The notes below the pieces were generated by a model. It had not been told where the DNA came from and did not search any database. It worked only from the letters and a program-made list of their open reading frames with translations. From the NCBI GenBank assembly GCA_963662155.1, contig OY759266.1, forward strand, positions 3,574,526 to 3,638,525: DNA of 64,000 nt, given 5' to 3'. Both the position numbers and the translations under genes were made by a program. The DNA comes from Lamellibrachia columna. Taxonomy: Eukaryota > Annelida > Polychaeta > Sabellida > Siboglinidae. Positions 55,602-64,000 of this stretch are shown piece by piece. Numbering within the stretch: the stretch's first letter is position 1; every line of letters starts with the position of its first letter.

Positions 55602-56924
55602 CATACATGTTAAGTCTCCTGCATTCGCCAGGAGACGCCTGGAAATCCACCAAATCTCCTGGAAAGGAGAACCAATCTCCTGGATTTTCAGTGAAACCAA
55701 AACCAATTTTTTTTCTATGTTATTTTCCGAACTTGGCATGGCCTAATTGGGTTTTATTTCCAGCTGACTCGAGTATGTTTTTCTGGGTCAACAGAAAGTG
55801 TTTAACACCGGTCAATTCCGGTTCTGATTGGCCGTTTTCTGTAACGAGCTCGGGCTTGCAATCACGATGAATTTCTTGTGCTTGGTCTCGGCAAACGTGT
55901 CTGGGCTTGCCGCCTTATACCGTTTTCAATTGGCTGTTTTTCCCCACATGTTTTGTACACGAAGTGTTATAAAGTGTCCGATTCGATATTTGTTGCACGG
56001 AAACAATAGTATGGCTTCGCCATGTGCTAGTTCAGTGAAGGAGAAGAAATACGCTGCAAAATACAAGCCGGAATGGGCGACTGACTTGCAGTTTATATGC
56101 CACAGTGACAAGAGACTGACGTTTGCATACTGTAGTGTGCAATAAGCACATAAACGTAGCACACGGTGCAGTGTGATTTCTACTCCTCGCACGATTGATG
56201 ACAACTCTCTCTGTGATCGCCAACAGCAACGCCGGCAGCGAGCGTGTGTTCTCGATGTATCGAAAGATCAACACTGACTCTCGGTCGCAGCTCGGCAACA
56301 CCATGCGTGCGCTGCTGTCACGCAAAATTAAAACAGACGATCCTTGCTATTCCTTTGTGCCAGAGAAGGATCTTCTCAAGTCGGCCAAGGTTGCAACATG
56401 GGATTATGTGAAGGATCACCAGTAAATGTGTAGGCTTGTATCTGTTGTGCATGCTCTGTGAGATCGACATGGACGTTATTCTTTTCTGGTAGATTTGTGA
56501 TATATGTGTGGGGGTTTTCATAAATTATAGGCGTGTGCCTGTCATGCATGGTAAAGTCACCCTGCATGCTCTATGTGATATTGACATGGGCGTTATTCTT
56601 CTGTGCCAAATGTCTAGAGCTGAGGAGTTATTTGTGAATATATATAATGTGCTTTTGTATCATATATGAACTGTTTGTGATTGGTGATAATAAAACATGG
56701 TTGTTACTACTGTCATGGAAAGTATTCTTTTTGTAATATGTTGTTCTCTTAAACCCTCCGATTTACATACAAGACAAGTCCCTGATTTTCCGAGACTACC
56801 CGGTTTACAAATAAATCCCCGATTTTCTGAGACCCTCCGATTTACGTATAAATCCACGTTTTTTAGACCCTCCGATTTACGTATAACTCTCCTGGATTGG
56901 CATTTCTGAAACTTAACATGTATG
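55602..56924 (+). mobile_element. Internally deleted hAT element
   Basis: The left end has CATACATGTTAAGTCTCC at 55,602; the right end complemented reads CATACATGTTAAGTTTC at 56,924. Both are followed inward by CCAGGAGA. CAATATCA occurs at 55,596-55,603 and again at 56,925-56,932, a likely 8-bp target duplication overlapping the tip by 2 nt. Inside are the start and end of a hAT transposase. TCTCCTGG and CCTCCGATTTACG motifs repeat in the subterminal parts. Confidence 0.65.
56010..56425 (+). pseudogene. hAT transposase, N- and C-terminal pieces only
   Basis: MASPCASSVKEKKYAAKYKP then EWATDL, HSDKRLTFAYC resembles the start of hAT/ZBED-like transposases (56,013-56,145). Immediately after, in another frame, is the dimerisation domain: VIANSNAGSERVFSMYRKIN, RSQLGNTMRALLSRKIKTDD, SFVPEKDLLKSAKVATWDYV (56,195-56,425). 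The catalytic middle is deleted. Confidence 0.8.
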
Positions 56925-57199
56925 CAATATCATATTTATACTAAACTTCTCTAAACTAAAGCCGGTGTGCATCTGCTAACTTCCAAGCCTAACCTAAGAC
57001 GACCAACATATAGAACAAGACAAATGTACCAACGACAAGCAAAATTCTGCAACCACTGTAACATTAACATACATCCGAAAAGTCGACTTTTCAGAAGCCT
57101 CGAATTTACACAAACATCTAACGGGTGCCGTCTACGGAAAGGTTCTGGCGCGAGTAAAGAAAAGCGCATGTCTAACGTAAATTATGTAAACCGTGGTTT

Positions 57200-57770
57200 C
57201 ATTGGCTAACGTTTAATTGCAACCCAAATCGAATCCATCGTAACAGATGCAAACAAATTTGTTTGCTGCGATGGACGCCTTACCGGTGGGCGTTCGTCAG
57301 TTTCAATCTCGCAAAGAGCCATTTGCAGTGATTGATTCCAAGCTTCATTCTATATATACCTAGCGCATGGTAATTTATCTGAAAATCATATATTCACATG
57401 CTTATTTTAATACGCTTTATAATTACTACAGACGCTATCGTTTGGGCGATATTAAAGCACTATTAATATTGTATTTGATTTTTTTTCATTTCAGTTCAAA
57501 CTTATTTCGGCTGCGACATGCTAGCTCGTTAAATTTGTACAGATTTGGGTAATCACGAACTACACTTACAAGTAATGCACTAAAGCAAAGGGATTAATTT
57601 GTAAGGCTGATGTAGTACTGATAAGCCACGCATAATTTAAGCAATTAAGTTAAGGCCTTTTATAATTCGCCCATTTCTTAAGTTAACCCAGTTTGAGTTT
57701 TTATCTATTCTTTTTAAAAACATGTTAGTAGAGGGTGCATATATTACTTAGGTTTACTTAGTTTCTTCCT
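57200..57770. other. No gene seen
   Basis: AT-rich unique sequence with no recognised feature. Confidence 0.4.
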
Positions 57771-57775
57771 GACCG

Positions 57776-58058
57776 TAGGCGGTGGCCTCAGTGGTCAGAT
57801 CTTGAACTTTCCCTTGGAATGCTCTACGACTTCCTGGCAAGGCAGCTTTGTAGTTGTAGAGAAACTCCTCAGTACTACCTGGTGTCTATGCCAGGGGAAG
57901 TAAAAGATCCCACACAGGGGGTAAATGTGTAACCTGTTGTGGACTCAGAGTGGTGGTCTCTATCTCTAACCCACCAATTCCCGGCACGTGAGAGGCGCCG
58001 AACGACAGAATCATCAACATAATGATGTTGGCCGTTTAATGGAAGAAGAAGAAGAAGA
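57776..58058 (+). mobile_element. Possible SINE ending in (GAA)n
   Basis: About 280 bp starting GGCGGTGGCCTCAGTGGTCA, which contains an A-box-like TGGCCTCAGTGG, and ending GGCCGTTTAATGGAAGAAGAAGAAGAAG. A B box is not convincing, so the alternative is the untranslated tail of the LINE that begins at 58,060 on the other strand. Confidence 0.35.
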
Positions 58059-58059
58059 C

Positions 58060-58510
58060 TCCAATGTCTATCTAGACGGTTTTTAAATGAGTTGACGCTT
58101 GGGGCAGTTACAACTACTTCCGGTAGATCATTCCATAATCTGGTAACTCTAAGTGAGAAGCTTTCTTTTCTAACATTTGTACAAGCATGTTCTATAAACA
58201 ATTTCAAACTATGACCCCTTGCACATTTTCGATGGCATCTTTGTATTTCTGTTTATAAGGGGACCATATTGATATTGCATAATCTAGATGACTCCTAACT
58301 AAAGCTTTATATAATGGCACAAAATATATATAATGTTGTCGGGCAATGAATTCCATACATCCACCACTCTTTGACTGTAAAATCGGCATCTGCACACCTT
58401 CATGTGTTGTTGTTTATTTTTTGTTACTGTGGCCTCTGAGCCTCATTGGACTGAGGTTATTTAGATTAATGTTAAAAAATGATCTGGGTTTATGTTCTTC
58501 CCAGTTAACA
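58060..58510 (-). mobile_element. Two CR1-like LINE 3' fragments end to end
   Basis: On the minus strand, 58,510-58,325 codes the LTG, NINPDHFLT, VWNSLPDNI-like tail (same as 52,450-52,640). Directly after, 58,315-58,060 gives YKALVRSHLDYAISIWSPYK, KESFSLRVTRLWNDLPEVVV and SVNSFKNRLDRHW. The order is out of sequence for one element, so two insertions or a rearrangement are implied. Confidence 0.7.
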
Positions 58511-58829
58511 ACTTAAAAGTGTAGATTGGCCTAAATTATTTATGCTGCTAAACGACACTCTTAGCTCATTTTTGCAGTGCCAATGCATTGATACAATCAT
58601 ATTCCACGTACATGGAAATGCAAAAAAATAGTGTGTTTTTGTGCACTTGTGGTCCACATAGTGCTGCAGATTGCATCCATGGTGACTGGTAATATAAGCC
58701 ACTGGCGCTTACTGCAGAAGGCACCGAAGCAGTGCGGCGCTACTTGTACCAAAATATTTTTAAATGAAACTATTTCAGGTAACATGATAAAAAGACAAGA
58801 CATTTGTACTTGACACCTGCTTACTAGCA

Positions 58830-59074
58830 ATGGATGTTGTGGGTCTGGAGAAACTGTTGAAGATTTGTCCAGATGCTGTCAGCATTGCAGGTCAGTTCCC
58901 AGTTGGTCATAGTTGTATCATCACTGCATTGGCCAATGTCACGAGCCTTGCTTAAGTGCTCGGTGAAGTTTGTTGCTATCAAATATTGAAACCAGGTTTG
59001 GAATTGTTATCTAAAATGAAAATGTTCATTACATAATGCTGAGCTATGATGGTCTGCAAAGTATTTTAGCAATA

Positions 59075-59107
<33 letters not shown>

Positions 59108-62100
59108 TTTACCACATTTCAGGGATCAAGTTAGAATTAAAAGAACAATAATTACGGAAAATGTGGTGTCAATATTGTGGACTGGCATCTAGACTAATGA
59201 CCAGATTTCACCATTCAAAGTTTGCAGGAAATATTCAGGTGATATTCTCTCTATTAATAAATAAGTATTTAATTCCTTTCAACATTATGTTCCCAGGGTT
59301 GCAACCTAACACCGGCCTGGTGGCCAATGGCTGGTACTTTTGCAGTTGGGCCAGTTGCGCCTGAAAATAAAAGAGCTTATTATGGCTTTTATTTAACAAT
59401 CAATACATTATTTCCCAGTGCAGTATCGAGGCTGGTAGAATATAAGTTGGGCAGGTATGTTTTTAAACTTACCAGCCCGATGGGGCTGGTGAACAGAAAT
59501 GTTGGTTTTCAGCCCTGTATGTTCCTGATACAGATAACAGTGGTCTGCAGCTACTACACAGAGCTGCAATGACAGGGAACCTAACCACAGTCCAAATCTT
59601 GCTCAACATGCATGCCGATCCCAACGCCGTGGCCACTGCGGGCGAAACACCACTGCTGTTTGCATGCCACAGCGCCCACCTCAAGATAATGCACTTATTG
59701 GTACAGAGCGGTGCAAACATTGACGCAGTGGACAACGCAGGCTGCGGGGCGATCCACTATGCAGTCAATGGTGGCCAGGTGTAAGTCTTCTTGCGTGTGC
59801 CATCATCACGGGTCAAATTGCTAGGACGGTCTGCTTGAGCCGCTCAGGCATAGCAAATACAGATACTTTCATTTCAAGTTAAAAACATGCACATACAACA
59901 ATGCATTTCAAGTGTACATAAGTTAAAATATAAAGGATCATTTAAAAAGATATAAAGATCACCTTTGTACGCAATGAAGTGCCCTTGTCCATCTAGATCA
60001 CACGTTTTATCAAATAATTTTCAATGTCATATACACGTTTTCTAAAAAACGTATTCCTGTGCAAGAGGGCATTAAAGTTGTCAATGTAATTGTTAACAAA
60101 CGTACTGATGTATCCTAAAATATATATATATGAACGTGAAGTTTTGACATTACCACATTTATTGTTAGTTCTGATGCCTTTTGCAAATATGTTGCTCATT
60201 ACTGTGATGTGGCTGGTGCTTTTTGTCTTGCTACAAAAACTAGTTATTGAAATGGGTTGTACTTGGCATGTATTGTCCTGTCGAACTGCCAGTGTTTTTT
60301 CACATGGTTACATTTGATTAGCTAGTTCTATGTAAGGACTGAGTCTTCGAACAACGGATCTCATCCCGCGTCAGTCGTGTGTCCTTTGGTGACTGTATAG
60401 GCCAATGCACATCTGGTTCGAGATAATAATAATAAAAGTTAAGCACTTTAGATACATGCCATCATAACAATTATATTAAAAACAATACCAACAATAATCA
60501 GTCTAAAATATAGTCCATGAAAAAACATGAAAATGTATAAATGGAATTTATTTGTTTTGCAGTATGCATTATACAAAAGTTCTCATCAGCATATCATAAA
60601 AATGTATACTGCAGCAGTGTTTTCGCAGTCCTCACTGAATCTGGCGAATGATTCCACCGATTAGCTATGGTCACTGCACAACAAAACGACGATCAGAATC
60701 TGCGAAGCTAGTTCAGATTATAGATGCAAAGATGTTGGTTAGTTGATGTTTGTGATCACTGTTCATTGTGGCAGACAGTTTGTGTGTGTCCTGGAGTCTA
60801 GTCATGTCTGTTGGTTGGTGTTCTTGTAGTGCAGCCGTTCATTATCTGAACGAAGTGTGCGGACTGTCCACACACACGCGAGACAACCGTCTGCAAACTC
60901 CACTCTTCAAAGCATGTAACCAAGGACATGTGGACATGCTTAACTATCTGCTGCGAAAAGGGGTAGGTTCATTGCAAAAGGGGTCGGTTCGTTACAAAAG
61001 GGGTCGGTTTATTGCAAAAGGGGTCGGTTCATTGCAAAAGGGGTCGGTTCGTTATAAAAGGGGTTGGTTCATTGCAAAAGGGGTAGTTTTCTCACAAAAG
61101 TTGCAGGTCCATTACAAAAGGAGTTGCAAAAGGGGTCGGTTCGTTGCAAAAGGGGTCGGTTCGTTGCAAAAGGGGTTGGTTCATTGCAAAAGGGGTAGTT
61201 TTCTCACAAAAGTTGCAGGTTCATCACAAAAGGGGTCAGTTCATTACAAAAGGGGTTGGCTTATCACAAAAGGGGTCGGTTTCTCGCAAAAGGGGTCGAT
61301 TTCTCGCAATAGGGGTCGGTTCATTGCAAAAAGGGCAGGTTCACCATGAAAAGGGTAGGCTCATTGTAAAAGGGGTAGGTTCATTGCAAGAAGAAACATT
61401 ATTATGCAATTTATTGATATCACATACTTTGTTGCAGCGCAGTGAAGTAGATGCGGAGGATGCAGCTGGGAACACTGCAATTCACGTTGCTGCAGAGAAA
61501 TGTTACAGCTGGAGCTGCTGGCGCCTCCTGGAGGAGGGTGGGCTTCAACTGCTCCACAAGGCGAACAAGGACAATCTGATGCCTCTAGATGTCGCTATTA
61601 AAGCCTCGGCAACAAAGTATGACAATGCACTGAGCAGAGTTGACACATTGTATGGATGTCCCAAATGGATGTCCCGTATGCAGTACAGATTGTTTGGATT
61701 ATCGTTTTGTAAAAATCTGAAAAATTAAGTACATATTTTCTTGTGTTCATCAGACAAATATAATCTTGAATAACAAACTTACTATAATTCTTTGAAAATA
61801 CTTTTGATGTTAGGCTGATTTCCAACAAAACCTATTTTGTTTGATGTAGGTATATCTCATAGCCTGATAGATGATGACTCTTGATCAGAATATGTTTGAT
61901 GTAGGTATATCTCATAGACTGATAGATGATGACTCTTGATCAGAATATGTTTGATGTAGGTATATTTCATAGCCTGATAGATGATGACTCTTGATCAGAA
62001 TATGTTTGATGTAGGTATATATCATAGACTGATAGATGATCACTCTTGATCAGAATATGTTTGATGTAGGTATATCTCATAGACTGATAGATGATCACTC

Positions 62101-63613
62101 TTGATCAGAATATATTTGATGTAGGTATATCTCATAGACTGATAGATGATCACTCTTGATCAGAATGTGTTTGATGTAGGTATATCTCATAGACTGATAG
62201 ATGATGACTCTTGATCAGAATGTGTTTGATGTAGGTATATCTCATAGACTGAAAGATGATGACTCTTGATCAGAATATGTTTGATGTAGGTATATCTCAT
62301 AGACTGATAGATGATGACTCTTGATCATACTATGAATCATGCTATGTAGATTTGTATGACTTTATACAGAATATCAAGTCAAAAATGCAGATTTCAACCT
62401 AAAAATGTGGTAAACAGGTCTAACTGAGTTCGCTCTCATAGACAAATATGTTACTGAGGTGAGAATTGTATACCAAATTTGGGTGTAAGCCATCGAGCAG
62501 TAATTTTAGTAGAGGTCAGAAGAATATTGTAGAAAACTATGGTTTAATCGACAAAAAGATTCTTTACAGTTAATGTTAAGCATAATGTGGAGCATGGCAG
62601 TTCAATGGAAGAGTGCTGGAATGTCAGTCGAAACTTATGCAATTTCATTCACCCCTCTTTGCCTCAACAAATGTTGCAGGGGTATGATATATGTTGAACA
62701 CATTGCTTAGTAGTAATTTACTACTGTTATTTTGGCTAACAAGAATATGTCAATGTTTCAACAGGAATAGCCAGACAGTGAAAATGCTGCGCTACTACAC
62801 CTCAGTTGGGATGCACACTGGTCATTTAACAGGACCCCGAATCATCTGGTGGTGCCACCTGTTGATGCCTGCTGCTGCATACCTCGCTATTTTGATAATC
62901 ATTCAGTTCACGCACCATCGAGGTCTGGTTGCTTCAGGACTGCTCATTGGCCTGATAAAGAGTATGATGTGCCACACGCCACGCATGCGTTCATACTGCA
63001 GGTGGGTATGGTGAACGGAGAATAACATCTTCCACTTTGTTGTTGCCTTCAGTTAAAACAAAACAAAAATCATGGTTTTGGGCCTATGCATCTATAAGAG
63101 TTACTAAGGATAACCAGTTGCACCTACAATAAAACATATGATGTCAGTGGTTTACTAGGAAAATCTTGTTGAACACATAGAATCTTTATTTCATACTGTT
63201 AGATAGTCATATGTCACGAGTGCTTGTAGTCTGGCCATATTTGCTCACCAAATGAAAATCTTTTTGTAAACACCTAGTGCTGTTCTTGCCAATATGATAT
63301 GGCCATGCTGTTGTCATCTAAACTCAACTTCTGCAACACATTTTGCCCTTTGTGTACTAAGCTTTTCCTGTTCTGACTTAGCAGCTAGCTTGATTGAGAG
63401 TTTACGTTGCTTCTGATGGCTCTTCTATTTTGGTCAAAGGGACTTAATGTCCCACCATAAGTTGATTTCTTAGAACTGTCAGGCACTTATTGGTCGGCCA
63501 ATAAATTTTTAGACATGCCTGCTCAATTGTAGATGGCCGAATCCAGTCTTTACTGGCATGTTTGCTGCAGGACTCTTCTATACTACAACCTGTATTTACC
63601 GCGAGATATTAAA
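58830..63613 (+). CDS. Ankyrin-repeat membrane protein, probable DHHC palmitoyltransferase (5' part)
   Basis: Six exons with agreeing phases: 58,830-58,890 (from ATG; acceptor-like CTTACTAG just before); 59,534-59,780; 60,830-60,962; 61,438-61,616; 62,765-63,001; 63,533-63,613, giving 312 codons so far. It continues past the window. Four or five ankyrin repeats: GLQLLHRAAMTGNLTTVQIL, GETPLLFACHSAHLKIMHLL, GCGAIHYAVNGGQ, LQTPLFKACNQGHVDMLNYL, GNTAIHVAAEKC. Hydrophobic segments IIWWCHLLMPAAAYLAILII and GLVASGLLIGLIKSMM follow, then RWPNPVFTGMFAAGLFYTTT, a third membrane segment. Ankyrin repeats before such segments and an RxPNP element fit Akr1/HIP14-type S-acyltransferases. The DHHC motif itself would lie beyond the edge, so the enzyme call is inference. 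Introns 3 and 4 contain minisatellites. Confidence 0.65.
59076..59106 (+). repeat. TA/CA microsatellite
   Basis: (TA)n followed by (CA)n in intron 1 of the ankyrin gene. Confidence 0.85.
60951..61395 (+). repeat. 20-bp minisatellite starting at an exon/intron junction
   Basis: About 22 units of GCAAAAGGGGTCGGTTCATT (20 bp, with GTAGGT, CTCACAAAAG and CGTTACAAAAG variants). The first unit is the exon end itself, GCGAAAAGG|GGTAGGTTCATT at 60,953-60,970, holding the donor GTAGGT. The repeat is open in the exon's frame up to 61,349. Confidence 0.93.
61845..62325 (+). repeat. 55-bp minisatellite in ankyrin gene intron 4
   Basis: Nine copies of TTTGATGTAGGTATATCTCA TAGACTGATAGATGATGACT CTTGATCAGAATATG. 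TGATCA/GATCAG and GATGATCAC variants alternate. Confidence 0.95.
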
Positions 63614-64000
63614 GTGTATCCTTTCTGTGTCTGTGTCTGTTTGGTTTTTAAATAATTGTGTACATCAAGTTTTATAATTAATATTTAGTTTGATTGGAAG
63701 ATTTTTTATTCATATGTATGGAACAATTCTACACTTTGTTTAACTGCATGGTTATAGGATTGTAAAATAATATAGTAAGAGCAAAACTGTCAACTTATGC
63801 CAATGCAGCTGTTCAGCTAACAATTAACATCACTATGTTACCACTGTTCTCATTTCTATGTCTGTGGTCGTTGTTAGACAGTATTAAAACCATATTCGCC
63901 TTCCCCAAACAGTTGTCTTGGACAATATCCTTACATGCCTTGAAATGCCGTTAAGAATACGTAGAAGATTGTTCAGACATGCAAAACCAAAATAATCTCC
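63614..64000 (+). other. Start of next intron, no exon recognised
   Basis: Follows the donor AAA|GTGTAT. The remaining 387 bp hold no convincing exon. Confidence 0.5.

Noticed and set aside
60768..61349. Extension of the ankyrin exon by about 128 codons of Lys/Gly-rich repeats
   Set aside because: A proper donor (GTAGGT) at 60,963 with matching phase to the next ankyrin exon is the better model. The open array is reported as a finding instead.

Overview
This is a 64-kb piece of an animal nuclear genome. The genes have introns with GT-AG (once GC-AG) splice sites and are recognisable metazoan genes. Several families of non-LTR retrotransposon (LINE), Tigger/pogo, hAT and piggyBac DNA-transposon remnants fill the rest. 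The LINE types suggest a marine invertebrate (lophotrochozoan or a similar bilaterian); I cannot name the species. There are no bacterial genes and no CRISPR array. I found no viral gene.

Three host genes are supported. (1) An LRRC75A/B-like leucine-rich-repeat gene, + strand, five coding exons at 31,018-38,713; its first coding exon was not found. (2) A complete LARP7 gene, - strand, 53,425 down to 39,739: twelve exons whose phases all agree and sum to exactly 1,800 nt (599 codons plus stop), with La motif, RRM1, a basic/acidic linker and a C-terminal xRRM. It is tail to tail with the LRRC75 gene. (3) The start of an ankyrin-repeat membrane protein, probably a DHHC palmitoyltransferase, + strand, 58,830 to beyond the right edge.

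Layout: 1-4.4 kb, LINE scrap and a degenerate Tigger-like transposon; 4.4-15.5 kb, mostly non-genic with minisatellites and two LINE remnants; 15.5-24 kb, two LINE copies riddled with tandem arrays; 24-31 kb, two more LINEs and a 2.2-kb array; 31-39 kb, the LRRC75-like gene; 39-54 kb, LARP7 with arrays, LINE tails and three delimited non-autonomous DNA transposons in its introns; 54-58.5 kb, further transposon remnants; 58.8-64 kb, the ankyrin gene.

The main finding is the tandem repeats. By my own sum about 29 arrays (units 12-59 bp, plus CAG and CA tracts) cover roughly 19 kb, about 30% of the window. Where the flanks can be read, the unit is a duplicated piece of the local sequence: LINE endonuclease, reverse-transcriptase or C-terminal codons, a transposon end, and in two host genes the exon/intron junction itself, so that a 5' splice site is copied tens of times. 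One LINE copy carries seven separate expansions. This looks like a genome-wide tendency to tandem duplication acting on any sequence. The very long open frames inside arrays are by-products, not genes.
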